From contig DF239254.1 of assembly GCA_000507305.1 (NCBI GenBank), forward strand, positions 127,455 through 191,454: a stretch of 64,000 bases of DNA, in the 5' to 3' direction. The notes below the pieces were generated by a model. The model saw only the letters and a list, made by a program, of their open reading frames with translations. It was not told the DNA's origin and did not search any database. This document shows positions 1 through 12,100 of the stretch, in pieces. Numbering within the stretch: position 1 is the stretch's first letter; the number at the start of each line of letters is the position of its first letter. This DNA comes from Breviolum minutum Mf 1.05b.01. Taxonomy: Eukaryota; Sar; Dinophyceae; Suessiales; Symbiodiniaceae. Both the position numbers and the translations under genes were made by a program.

Positions 1-3000
1 CCATCAACGCAAGAAGCAGTGTCAGCCGTCATGAGGGCCTTGCAGGCAGTGGTGGATACTCTGAAACTTGAGCGGGTTGTTGGAGTGATAGGAGTGAGCA
101 TAGGTTACCTACAAAGCGACAAATATGTCAGATCAAGTTTTATTTTCTTTCTCACTTAGCTTCACTATGCCACTATGCTTTACTCCGAGCCTCTGAGAGG
201 ATACAGCTCCTGAAGTCCAAGGGGCTGCTTGTCTTACAGCTGCAATGCTGGCCGTAGAGCAGGTGAAGCAGGTGAGAATGGCAAAAATGGTGGCAACTTT
301 GCATCCAAAATGCAAGAAGCATATCGGCCCCCCAAAACAGGAAGATGACTTGCCGCAGATGGATATGGAAGAGCAGGTGTGACGATAGCGATGCGCCTTG
401 CAACCTTAACTGACAACCTAAGACATGCGCTTTGATTGGGCAGTTGGGTAGGATTGATAGGTTAAATGAGCTGTCAATGCCTAGCCACATAGGATTTGAA
501 ACTTTGGCAATTCATATTCACCAAGCTACTGTACGAAGAGATCCTTGTTTTTTTTGCGGCTTGGAAGTTTTTTGTCCACCAAGTTCACCAAGTCAATGCA
601 GGGCGATGCTTGGTTGAATCTTCCAACTAAAGGCAGCTGTTATGAGAGATTTGATGACAGGAAGATAAGCTGTACCAGCTCAAAGTTGAAAGTGGCCTTG
701 CAAGAAGAAGAGGGAAAGATCAGGCACCGATACGGGGGCAAGTTAAAAGGATGCGTGAATGCCACATCAATTGTTGTCCAGTCTCAGAGTTTCCCAGGCT
801 TCAGTGGTGGCTGACAAATTGTCGCAGCTGTTGAACGAAGCCAGCAGTCCAGAGGCCATTTTCCAAGAAAGCGGAGAACTTTGATGTGATTTATGAATTT
901 CTGGCAGTTTTTTGATGTCATTGGTACAGGTACAGAGCGGTGCCCTTCATGGCTTGTGGAAACTTGGTGCAAACTTTTCTGCACCTCACGCACAGGCTAC
1001 CTGGCTACCTTGGACCATTTCTTGCAGCTTTGATTTCTCAATCAACCCCATGGATTATATGAAGTACGTGTATATACTGTACACACACGTATATACACGC
1101 ACCTAGACTATAATATATACTGTATAAGGTATAAATAACATTTACAGTATGCAAAGTATATGATCAGTGCATGATATGTACAATAGTGCCTAGAAGATGA
1201 TATACGATGATATATACAAGATAGCATGAGATAATATAAGACAATGCAAGATAATACAAGATGATACAAGATGATACAAGATAATATGAGATGGTGTGAG
1301 ATGATATGGAATATCCAATGTATATAATGTATAGTATACCACATATGGTATTTCGTAGTTAACATAATATGATATGATCTATAGTATATGATACATGGTA
1401 TCTAATTCCAAATATCTAATGTATGACGTATGAAATAAAAGATATAATATTCGATGTATAGATTTTATATGTTATAATTTACTGTACAACACGATATATG
1501 ACATATGATATTTAATATTTGATATATGATTTATGTATACTGTGACATATGATTTGCAATGTGTAATATCTTATTTAATGTAACATAGGATGTATTATCT
1601 ATGATATATAATGTATGATATTGTATTCTAAAAAAACATAGCTCATGATATATTTCACATAGTATGTACAATGTATCAAATATAGTATATTGTATACATA
1701 TAGTGTTGAGTACAATTTATAGTATATGATGTATAATATCCAAAATATATTACATATATTATAAGACTATATTTCATATATGACACATTATATATAACAT
1801 ATATGACTTATAGTATGTGAAATATGAGATCCACATATCAAATCACTAGTACAGGAAACGTAAACTACTCTATATAATGTTAGACTATATATGTTGTTGT
1901 ATTTGACATACACAATAAGTCATGATGATATGATATAAACTAGAATGTTTGACGAACAATAAGATATGATATATATATACGATATATAATATATTGATTA
2001 TGCTTTGTATGATATTTGAACTATAGCACAGGCCATATGGTACATTATGCGTATAATAAAATGTATATCATGAATATGATCTATTTCTTATGCATTTTAT
2101 AATATATTATATTCATTTCTTCTACAAGCAGTACATATTCGATGAATAACAGTGAGCGTCCACTGTGCTGCCCCGTGTGTGTCTCTGTGAGGTGATTGCA
2201 AGCCTGGCAAACTCAAGCTCTGTGAGCCTCAGAAAAACAGCTGACTGCTTGGTGAGATCATTTGAGTGCTTGTTTGGTCCAATGTATGGTTTTTGTCAAT
2301 GCATGTCCATGCGTCATTTGACTCCAAGGCTTTTCTTGCACTTGGAGATTTTGGAGAGCATGCCGTACCATTTGTCGGCACCTTAGTAATTTAGTGGCTC
2401 TGAGTTTATTCCGTTTCGTAAGCAGAGATCTTGAAAACACATTTTCAATGAGGTGGAGCTGATGATTTCGCATCTTGGAGTTGAAGGGCATGGTCAGGAG
2501 GCACTTGGCAACTGCTGAACTGCTGAAAACCGCAATGGCAACATGTTTTTTTTTGAACATCAATGAGCAGGAAGGTAGACCTTAAGAGTCCATAGATTGT
2601 TCAACTTCTGCTCACACTTACTTACCATCACTCTGCTGCTTTGATCTGGTATCAGTGGCCTAACATCGGGACGAGGATGTATTAATGTAACATACATGAA
2701 GTGTAATTGCGAAGGTGGACTTGGAGGTGCAACTAGCGGTGGTGCAAGCCCTGACAACCATGGGCATGTTTGGAAGCTCAGAAATGCTTTAGCACAAGTG
2801 GATATTCAAATGACAAAGGCCAGAAATCATCGTAAGGTCACCATGTTGCATATGATCTGACTATATTTGAGCTTTCTCATTCAATCTGGATTGTACGTTA
2901 CTGTGATTTCGTTGATCTACAGACATTTGCATAGACACAAATTCTTTGGACGGCCTTTGAAACGAGTTATTCTGTATCGGTTCTACATGCAGACGCCATC

Positions 3001-6000
3001 AAATCATCAGGTTAGGCGTGGAAGCAGCTCCCCTGTTGGCGAAGCGTCTGATTGGTGCACCAATGCTGCCGAGTTGCTGGGCCCAAAGACATGACCTCAG
3101 AATCCTGTCAGGTACAGGGGCTGAAGAGCGTGCCCAGGATCCAGAGGAGTCTTTCAAAATGTTTCAAAGCTGTTCAGAGTATACGTACAACATCAAGCTT
3201 TGGAGTTGTTGTTGTTTTCCAGCTTTGGAGTTTCTCTGCATATCAAGACTTCAGGAGATTTCCAAGAAAAAGTGCCTTGGTTGCACTATCAAGTCAGACA
3301 AACCCATGGCCACCATGGTCACCTTTGATATCTCCAAGGCGAATGGCTCCTCGTAGTGTGGCGTCAACCTTGAGTCCTGCTGAATCCTTAGAACCAGAAG
3401 GAATTTCCCAAGCAAGTACCGGAACCATTGCATTGCTGATGCAAGAGATATTGAGATGCCAACTATATCCATTTACATTTGATTTTGAAACAGTTGATTT
3501 TTCTTTGCCTAATTAAATCACGACACATGCAGCGCTTGAACTGAAGATATGCGAACCAAGGCAGAGCCTTCATCCATGGCAAGACGCCCCGGCCCTCGCA
3601 AAAGCGCATTAGATTATGAAGGATGGCAGCTGGCAGCTCAGTGTATTGCGCTTGCGATGTCTTATTCAGAAGATATGAAATTTGACAAACATGAACACAT
3701 TCAAAACCAGTTGCAAATGACAGTTGCCACAGAAACTGGATTCCTTGCTCCAGGCTGCTGCCCTATGCTGGCGATGACGATGAAAAGCCGGATGAAGGGC
3801 TGGATGAAGGCCTCTTTGACAGCATGAACATGTTGATACATTTTCCGGAAGCATCGTCGCAACTAGTACTGACAACCTGGCAAAATGATGCGCACACAAG
3901 CATCGGAGGCATCCATATATATAGCTCATTCTGGGCTTTCTATCATCAGCAGTTTCGTCATTTATGACAGTGGCTTATGATATCTGCCTGAAGCTTTCTG
4001 ATTGCACAGCATTTCGAAGGTTCTCCAGATGAGGCATCGCCACCGGGTGGGGTGGGGTGTGCTCAGCACAACCTCCTGTTTGGACCTTCCAATGGATCAG
4101 ATATATACATTTCATTCATGCATTTCAAACATTGAACATATACGTACAACATGAAACAGACACTCTCACCGGCCAGTTATTTCAAATTTGGGCACCTTTG
4201 TTAGTTGCGAGGAAAAAGCAGCACCACAGGGACCTTCAGAAGATGAAGTCCAGCTGGGAGCTGATTCCTTTTTTCCGTATCCCTAAAACCCTAGAAAGGG
4301 CCGGCAAAATCTAAGAGGAACACGAAAGAACAAGATAAGCATAGAAAGACCTGTTTGCGTCGTGCTTGTTCGTGAATTGATGTTAAGATAGGTCCATCCA
4401 GCATCCTTGTTCCAACTTGTTCCTACCAAGGCGCGCTTGTGTGAGAGCACTTGGAAGTATGGGTCTACCAGGCGGAGCTCTGGATAGTGTTGAACTTGAC
4501 TCCAAGACATGCTGCTTTTGTCGAAGGTGCTCACACGCTCACGGAATGCTTTCAGTATCCGGACTGATGGGGGTGGCCTGGGGTGGAAGGAGTTATAGAG
4601 AGACTTATAACATCCTTAACTTTATAGCTCAGACTCAAATATGCAAAGTAAAGTAGAATCTAGCAGGACATCCATCTCATGACCAACATTTCAAAATGGC
4701 TTCGTAATTTCACAATCCCCAGAGCTTTGTCTGCCAGACTGACAGACATGGTGATTGGATGTGATTGGTTTCTCTGTCCAAAATGCTCGCATGTTCCAGG
4801 ATCCAGAGTTGCAAGCGGCGATGCTGAGTGAACTGCGGATGGTGCCAGAGGCACGGGTTTGGAAGAGATTCACAAATAGAGTCGCAATAATTTGGATCTC
4901 GACTGCCCCCCCGACAGGTGCACTCAGCAATGATCAATAAGCTGGAGGATGCCTACCAAATAGTGCGACAAGCAGTGGTGGAGTTTGTCTTCCATCTAGC
5001 TGAGGTGCAGCAAAAGAACTCAAAAGAGCACTCAGAACCAGAAGTAACATCAGTAGCATTTGTGCAATGCCTCTCTGAGTTTTAGATATTTCAATTCAAA
5101 CCATTCCAACCTACGAAGTTGTGGCATTTCACAGCCCTTTTGAATCCTTTTGAAACTTCCCAGAAGTAGTAAGACATCCTAATAAATCTCTTGCCCCTTT
5201 CATTTCTTCCAGATGTGTTCCTATCCGCGTGTTTCGATAAAACCAGGCTGGTCAGGTGAGTGAAGTTTTGGTTCCTGGTCTTGCTGACGAAGATCCATAT
5301 GTCAGGTGCCTTTCCAAGTTTGCGCTATCGGACCGCGGTTCCATTGCTGTTTTGACTTGTTTGTTGCCAGGCATTTGCACCTCCAAGTTTGCCACTTAGC
5401 GCGGCTGATGGCAATGCGAAATCTATCACCATTTAGACAAACAACTCAGGCACTTGGGCTGTTGGAACACCTTGCGCAAGACCAAGCCGCATCAGTAGCT
5501 TTACGACTTCGAGATCCGTACCTCGGCTGGTTGTGGAGGTGTCCTTGCAGTCCAGTGGGATTCCCCGTTGAGCCATCAGGTGCTGGTCAGTCAGGGCATG
5601 CGCTGTGAGAACGCTTCACCTCATTGGGCCTCCAGCAGTGCCAGTCCTGACATCCAGATTGAAGGACTCAGATGGCAGTTGACGACTGTTGTATTTCTTT
5701 CCCTATGGGGCTGGGATTCGTGTCAGCAGTTTGCAACCGGTTTACAGTATAGTATTTTAAAGTATTTCATATTCATTTTATAGCATTTCAATGCATTTAA
5801 TACGTATTGATATATATAATATAACTATCAAATTGGATACAGATAAAGATATGGGTGGTGATTCCGAACTTCCATAATTCTGTGAGGATGAGGACAGAGA
5901 GATGCGTGCCGCCTGCGTTGAAGGCTTAGGTCACTTGGGTGACATGGCAAGGTGGGCTCACGTTCCTATCGAGGGCTTTGTGGTTTGCATTTCTTTCCCA

Positions 6001-6860
6001 TGCCCGGAAAGTCCACGTTGATCTGTGTTTTGCCAGTTCTTCTGCGACGGAGATTGTGAGTTCACTGGCGGACGAAGAAGAAATCGTGATTCACCAGACT
6101 TTCCAGACGTTGAAGAAGGCAGCTCTTAGTTCATCCCAGATGTTGATGTGAAACATTGTCAAACAGAAGAGTCTTGGCTGAGCTGGCAATCCCAGATCGG
6201 AACCGCTGGCCCGGAAGAACTCGCTACATGCATCCAGAGTCCATGCCTCAGTTCTTGAATATTGAAGAATACAGTATTTGAAAAATCGCCGTTCCAATGC
6301 CTTCATCTTCATTGAATGATGTTTATGTTGAGACCTGTCGAGACTTTGCCCTCTATTTTCTGTTCAGGCACAAAAAAACCTCAGGTGCGTTTCTGACATC
6401 CATGCGGTTGGGCGTCGATCGACAAATTAGGGAAAATTTGTGAATACATAAGGTCGCCGAACCTATTGTTTCACCTATTGTGAAGGACATTCTTTCACCG
6501 TTTGAATGTTTTCAAGTGGCAGATTTCGAGGACATTATAAGTGGTTGACGAGGGGCCAACAATTCCAAAGCCTGACAAGTTATGGACCTGGTGCGTTTGT
6601 GTCAGGTGCAGCTACTGGCTGTACAAGCGCTGGGAGAGTTCGGCAAGGTCATCTCATTGACCTTCATCAATCATGGAATCATGTGCAACCACTCCCATTA
6701 CTCCCATTGTTTATGTCCTCAACGTTTTTGACATGTTTTTCCAGCAGGAAGCGGCATCATATGCACCGATCATTGCTGGTTTGCTTGGCTGTGGTGTGAA
6801 GAAGTTGGAGGAGACTGCAGCAGCTCGGCACCACGAAGATTACTTTGCATTATTGTAGCT
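1..6860 (+). CDS. HEAT/armadillo-repeat protein, 5' group of exons (gene open at left edge)
   Basis: Short exons separated by introns encode amphipathic helix pairs of the HEAT/armadillo type, normally a protein-binding scaffold. Best joined run: 4800-4850 (DPELQAAMLSELRMVPE), 4918-5004 (contains NKLEDAYQIVRQAV) and 5256 onward (GLADEDPYVRCLSKFAL); all three join in phase 0 across a GC donor and a GT donor. Other exons are near 1-100, 800-866 (VVADKLSQLLNEA), 2175-2250 (VIASLANSSSVSLRK), 3770-3830 (acidic, DDDEKPDEGLDEG), 5450-5510 (ALGLLEHLAQDQAA), 5882-5950 (REMRAACVEGLGHLG), 6035-6120 (IVSSLADEEEIVIHQ) and 6607-6646 (LLAVQALGEFGK). The D-x-x-x-x-V-R and A-x-x-A-L-G patterns are typical HEAT B and A helices. 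I cannot tell a scaffold such as a PP2A-A-like or importin-like protein from another HEAT protein. Whether 1-6860 is one gene is inferred from continuity of strand and repeat type. Confidence 0.6.
1100..2150. repeat. AT-rich low-complexity block in an intron
   Basis: About 1 kb made almost entirely of interleaved ATAT, GATA and TATG words, with no reading frame of interest. From about 1190 to 1310 it contains imperfect 10-base units (acaagatgat and variants). Their complement, atcatcttgt, resembles the decamers at 50061-50460. It lies between HEAT-type exons near 860 and 2175, so it is probably intronic. Confidence 0.75.
4800..4850 (+). CDS. HEAT-gene exon with GC donor
   Basis: Seventeen codons (DPELQAAMLSELRMVPE) start directly after the acceptor ttccag and end at gag|gcacgg, a GC donor. 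The next exon starts after gacag|gtgcac. AGG is shared by both junctions. Joining in phase 0 keeps a HEAT-like helix running into the next exon. Confidence 0.65.
4918..5004 (+). CDS. HEAT-gene exon
   Basis: Twenty-nine codons starting VHSAMINKLEDAY and ending FVFHLAE. The donor is gag|gtgcag and the matching acceptor is cag|gtgagt at 5256, so the five bases AGGTG occur at both ends of the intron. The joined product runs ...VFHLAE then VSEVLVPGLADED, a smooth HEAT unit. Confidence 0.7.
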
Positions 6861-6950
6861 GGGTGGGATAGACGAGAGACTCAATGCAGTGCGAAAGATG
6901 CCGATTATATCCGATTATAAGATAGATTAAGATTGGGTGGAGTTGTATTT

Positions 6951-6962
6951 TTATGGCTCAAG
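6951..6962 (+). other. Relict dinoflagellate spliced-leader 3' end
   Basis: The twelve bases ttatggctcaag match the last twelve bases of the 22-nt dinoflagellate spliced leader (ending ttttggctcaag) with one mismatch, the last nine bases exactly. The match lies 40 bases upstream of the start codon of an intronless gene. This is the place and form expected when a trans-spliced mRNA is copied back into the genome. The upstream half of the leader is not recognisable. A chance match of nine bases is possible in 64 kb, so the position is the main support. Confidence 0.6.
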
Positions 6963-7002
6963 CTGTTTTATTAAGCTCTGGAGTGGGTTCGGGGGCGTGC
7001 CA

Positions 7003-8598
7003 ATGGCATCCGTCGCATTTGTCGCTCCATCAACACAGCAGAGGCCATCCTCTCTGCGGGGAGGCCTCAACCAAGGAGCCTCTCAGAGTGCAGTGCCTGC
7101 GCGGTCTGGCTGTTCTTTGAATGCCACGGTAGTGGCAGGCATTGCCGGGCTGGCAGCGGCGTGCACTGTGCCCTCACTTCGCAGCCGTCGCAATGGGCCA
7201 TCCAGCCGAAAGCGCAGCCGAGGAAACGTGCAGCGGTGTGCGGAGGATGGTTTGTGGCAGCCGCGCTTAACTGGTTGGACACCAGAAGATTTGGCGGCCG
7301 AAAGGCAACGAGCCATGTCGATGCCCGACACGCCTGGCTATAGCGGACCACGCTACACTGGACCGGGCAGCATCACCGATGCCTTCATTGATGGCCTGCT
7401 GAACACACAAAAGCAGGGTCAGTTGATCCCAAAGAAGGATGCATACCTCATGGTTCTGGACATCATTGATCTACTGCGCTCGGAGCAGACCATGGGCCAG
7501 GTGTCCATTCCTGCAGGGGGTCATTTGACCATTGTGGGTGACCTACATGGCCAATATTGGGACTTCATGAATGTCCTTAGCATGTCTGGAAAACCTTCTC
7601 CCAACATGCCCTTCATCTTCAATGGCGACTTCGTAGATCGAGGGTCGTGGTCCATTGAGGTGATCATTACCATCTTTGCTTTGAAATTGAAGGATCCTCA
7701 GGCAGTGTTCCTGAACCGCGGCAATCACGAGATGCTTGAGACCAACATCCTCTATGGTTTTTGCGGCGAGTGTGGAGCCAAGTATGACATGGAACTCTTC
7801 AACCTCTTCTCCGAGGCATTCAGAAATCTGCCCTTGGCACATTTGGTGGACAGCAAGGTGCTGGTGCTACATGGAGGACTTCCAGGTCCAGATCCAAGGA
7901 TTTGGATGCCAGGGCAGACACACGATCCAACAGATGCCATTCCGATGACGCCCTTGCCATCACTACAAGAGCTGGCCCAAGTGGATCGATATTTGGAGAT
8001 CACACCCGAGTCGTATGCGCAATCCATTGGCCCTACAACTTCTGAAAAAGAGGTGAATGACATGAGAAGACTCATCGACATCTTGTGGGGTGATCCCCGT
8101 GGTGGTGGCGGGTATGGACCTTCATACAGAAAGGGCAAAGGTGTCTACATGTTTGGTCCTGACGTGACGGAGACCTTCTGCCGCGAGAACAACTTGCAAT
8201 GTGTCATCCGATCCCATGAGGTAAAGGCTGAGGGTTATAGGTGGGATCACAAGCAGCTGTTGAGCGTTTTTAGCGCACCCAATTACTTGGACACGGGCAA
8301 CAACAAAGGAGCCTTCTTGAAGCTCACCAGGGCCGGTGATGGCAGCGTCGCCATTGAAACAGTGAACTACAGCGCTGTGCCGCATCCAGACGTACCACCC
8401 ATGAAGTGGCAAGAACACATCACCAACAACTACTCGCACCTCACCCGCCTCATGCGCAAGAAGGTCGGTGCTCAGAGTTTTGATGAGTTTGGTGATAGTG
8501 ACTTCGAAGGGCTGATGAATTTCGATGAATGGGAACCTGATGAGGCGGAACAGTTTCAGGAAGCGTTTAGGGTGGATCAATATGGCCGTGACCTTTAA
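7003..8598 (+). CDS. PPP-family Ser/Thr protein phosphatase, probably plastid-targeted, intronless retrogene
   Basis: A metal-dependent phosphoprotein phosphatase of 531 residues, uninterrupted by introns. The signature motifs are in order: GDLHG (D180, H182), GDFVDRG (D209), RGNHE (N241, H242), LHGG (H290), RSHE (H405), then SAPNYLD. These residues build the two-metal site and the phosphate pocket. The catalytic core spans about residues 130-470; an insert of about 70 residues after HGG and an acidic tail are extra. The start is set at 7003 (ccaATGG context); the frame is open further upstream but only from non-ATG codons. The N-terminus MASVAFVAPS...SSLRG followed by a hydrophobic stretch (about residues 40-55) and basic residues resembles a peridinin-plastid transit peptide. 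A classical signal peptide in front is not obvious, so targeting is inferred. HEAT-type exons lie on both sides on the same strand, so the gene appears nested in an intron. Confidence 0.9.
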   Translation: MASVAFVAPSTQQRPSSLRGGLNQGASQSAVPARSGCSLNATVVAGIAGLAAACTVPSLRSRRNGPSSRKRSRGNVQRCAEDGLWQPRLTGWTPEDLAAERQRAMSMPDTPGYSGPRYTGPGSITDAFIDGLLNTQKQGQLIPKKDAYLMVLDIIDLLRSEQTMGQVSIPAGGHLTIVGDLHGQYWDFMNVLSMSGKPSPNMPFIFNGDFVDRGSWSIEVIITIFALKLKDPQAVFLNRGNHEMLETNILYGFCGECGAKYDMELFNLFSEAFRNLPLAHLVDSKVLVLHGGLPGPDPRIWMPGQTHDPTDAIPMTPLPSLQELAQVDRYLEITPESYAQSIGPTTSEKEVNDMRRLIDILWGDPRGGGGYGPSYRKGKGVYMFGPDVTETFCRENNLQCVIRSHEVKAEGYRWDHKQLLSVFSAPNYLDTGNNKGAFLKLTRAGDGSVAIETVNYSAVPHPDVPPMKWQEHITNNYSHLTRLMRKKVGAQSFDEFGDSDFEGLMNFDEWEPDEAEQFQEAFRVDQYGRDL

Positions 8599-8599
8599 C

Positions 8600-9100
8600 G
8601 AATCTTCGTTGAAGCCGTGGCTGGTGTTTTGACTTTTGAAGGCAAGGAGCCACCACCCGGATCCTTCTAGTAGCGTGTGGCAGTGTGTGGTGTACTCCAT
8701 TTGTTTTCCTTCTAAGTTCTGGGAAGTTAGCTTCGGTTACAAATGATTAACATACTGTTGCGTTGCAGACCTTACTTTGGAGGTATGCTCAACCAACACA
8801 TCTAATGCCCGTTGTTGCTTAGTAATGCACACTGTCAGAATAGCGCTGCTTCAAGATCGCACTATATATACATGAAGTATCATGAAGTTGAGAAAGAAAA
8901 AGGATGCGGAGCAAGCCAAAACTGCTGGGACACGCAGTCAATGCAGAGAAGAGTGTAGGAATTGTCAAAATTGCATTCTTGACACATTACCTTCACACGA
9001 GTCTTCTCAGAGATTGCAAACCAAGGTCCTTGCATTGAAGCGTATGGGTGCATCTGCCTAGTCTTTCAGTGCGATTTGTACAACTGTATGTTGCTTTGCT
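8600..9100. other. Non-coding stretch after the phosphatase gene
   Basis: No convincing exon, RNA gene or repeat. It holds the 3' untranslated region of the phosphatase gene and presumably the rest of the host intron before the next HEAT-type exon (from about 9105). No long poly(A) remnant follows the stop codon. Confidence 0.5.
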
Positions 9101-9104
9101 GAGC

Positions 9105-12100
9105 CACCAGGTGTTCGAGCAGCTGTTGCAGTTGCACCGATTCTGGCGCATCGTACGCCACCGGTCCATGACCACGAAAATTTGCTGGACGATGAGCTGC
9201 AGGCGCCTGGCATGCCTTTTTATTTTGATGCAATCCCAAAAGGATTAAACAAGTCTTGAAGGATCTTTAACCACTGACGAAGTCTGGTATGCAATTATAT
9301 ACAAAATCATTATGTAATTGTTACAAAATACTGGTCAGATTCCATTGTGTTTGAAAGGCTAGACAAGTATCGAACAGAAGCAGTGAAGAACAGGATGCCC
9401 AGAAGCAGCGGCGTCTATCTGCGGCATCTGCATTGCGAAACTTCGGCGAGGACAGTTTTCCTGCGTTATGCCACAGCCAGCAGAGTCACCCGCCAATTCG
9501 AATAAACTCCATTGAGGAGATTAGTTCTGGCCAAGCTCAGCTAGTGGGTACCTGTCTCCTGGATCCAGATGCGGAGATTCGAAAGGAGGCATCTCCCAAT
9601 TTGTATTTTCATTCTTCTCCAGTGAGTTTTCTGGGATCTGGATTTTAAACCTCACCAGGCAGTGGAGACTCTGAAGATTCTTGGCGAGCCTGGCGCCGCC
9701 ACGTTCAGCAAGATGCTCAAGTGCTTCGCGGTAGATCTGAAATCACGAATGGTGTTGCTGAATAAACTGCCCGAATACATGGAGCTGAGGTGAGTACACG
9801 GACCCCAAGACTGGAACCAGACTGGAAGCCAGAGCAGCTTGGCAGAAAAGAGCAAAGACATGCAAAGACATACTGCACAAAAATGCAACTCCTTCCCAGA
9901 TTACCTTTCCGCAATTCTTCCGTTACTTTTCGCTACTTTTTCAGCTGTCTAGGTCATGTCTATCGAAGCCTTGGGATCCCTGGGCTTGTTCGCTGTGCCC
10001 TTCATACCACACTTGGCCAAGTGCCTTCAGGACTGGCCCAAGGGCCGTGTGATGCCGTTGTGCATCATTTAATGCATTGCCCAGGACCCTGCCGCAGAGG
10101 TGCGGCGCATTGCTGCAGTGGCCTGGACCTTGGAGTTCTGCATCCCTCTTTTTGAGATTCACTTGGAAGGTCACTGTTTCGGATGTTGGAAATGGAAATC
10201 ATCAAAAAAACATCCAAAGTCTTGAGGCGCTGGGAGAGTTGGCCGAAGAGCACTCCGTGACCCTGTCAAGATTAAACATTTGATGGGTAAAATCCACTTG
10301 TGTAAAAGGTGAACGTGAACATAACAAGTGAAAACTACGGAACTAGAGAACTATGTGTTTGGCCATGGTACAGGCTGCGGTTGCAGACTATGCCCAAGAA
10401 ATTGCTGCATGCCTTCATGATGGTGATGCGTTGACCCGTCGAAGATGCATCGAATGCCTTGGAAAATTGGGTGGTCAGCTCAGAACATGAACCTGTACCC
10501 CGTACTCACAAAAACTGATTCGTTGAAGCCTCAGAAACGACTCATACTGTTTGCTTGTCGTCGAGGAAATCATGCAAAGCCATTTGTGGAAGAGATGGTC
10601 CACATCTTGGAAGGCTCATGGCAATGCTGAGTTCACTCACCGCTTAAAGCTGACTTGTAAATTTTGGTGCAGGTATAGACAGTTGGAATTGGGCACCTGT
10701 TGCAGAAGCACTCACAAGACTTGGTGCCCTTGTCATCAACAACTTGCTCAAGCTTTTCACATTTTCATGGAAATGTATGGGTCAATATGCATCATGCACA
10801 GGTATCCTATGGTATTCTGCTCATGTCATGTAGCCACATCTCTAGACATCTACGGATGCCAAGGTGCAGCAAGGGAGTCACATGCTGACATCTTGGCCGC
10901 AAACTTGACGCATGGCTCCCGATCTGCCATGACCTTAAGGGTCTTATGAGGCAACAGGCATTCTAAGGGTTCGGCTCGGTTGAACTTGAAGCAGTTTCGA
11001 AAGAGGCTTAGAGGCTGACTTCTAAATATCAAATCCAGTTCAAATCCATAAATTCCATAAATCCCTTCCGACATTCTGATCCCGCCTGACTTGTCGAATT
11101 TTGGTGCAATGTGAGGTGAGATGGAGTGCAGCAAATTGCCTGGGAAAGCTGGGAGGCGTCGCCAAGGACCGTTTTTGAAGTGCACTGGGTTGGCTCATCA
11201 CTCCACACTCTCAAATCACAATTTGCTGTGTGATCCTGAGCACGTTAGTGCCTTCTTTCCTTGTAGTTGTGCTCTAAAGGATCATGTGGATGCATTGGCC
11301 ACGCACTCAGCTTCAATCAGCTTCACACAGGATAGCCTCGACGCAAGCAGCTGACTAGCACTGGCACTGCATAGCACTACCAGGTCAACTTGCTGGAATC
11401 CGAAGATGCGTCACTTCGATGTGTCGGAACTCAAACACTCATGCAGGTGGCCAAGGCGGAGATCACTTTTCCATACTTTTTCATGTTTTGCAGCGTTTCA
11501 AGCTGTTGTCGGTCAGGGAATCAAATTCATCACTAAATACAGCAATGTTGACAAGTGCACTATTCAGGGTATCAACTTGGAAGAGAAGTTCCTTCCGCTG
11601 CTGATGGATCCTGACACAGATACGTGACTTGGCTGTCTCAAGCTATAAGAGACTGATTGTGTAGCACTGAATGCGTTTCTTTTTTGCTCGAATTGATGTG
11701 GCAGGCGAGAGCAGGCCTGTCTTGCCCTGGCTTCGCACTGTGATGGAGAGGCTCTGCGCAATTTGTGATCTCGCTGCTTAAAGACCTTGAAATGTGGGAT
11801 TCTGCTTCGAAGCAAGGCAAAGGATACTCTTTCAACTGCAGAATCGCAAGTACTCACTCTGGAGTGTGAGTCACAGAAAATGGATTAGAAGGGTTTGCGT
11901 ACAGTCTTGATGACTATAAACATCACTTCAGGACTTCAAGGCGAAGACTGCTCTACTCTATCCGAAAAAAATCATGACAACACCTTGAATTGAACTCTTG
12001 TACATTTTCAACTTAGCTTAAAAATAAGATTCGGACTCCGTAAACAAATGCTTGGACAGATTTTGCATCTGAAACACTCTTGGAAAGAATCTTATCTCTT

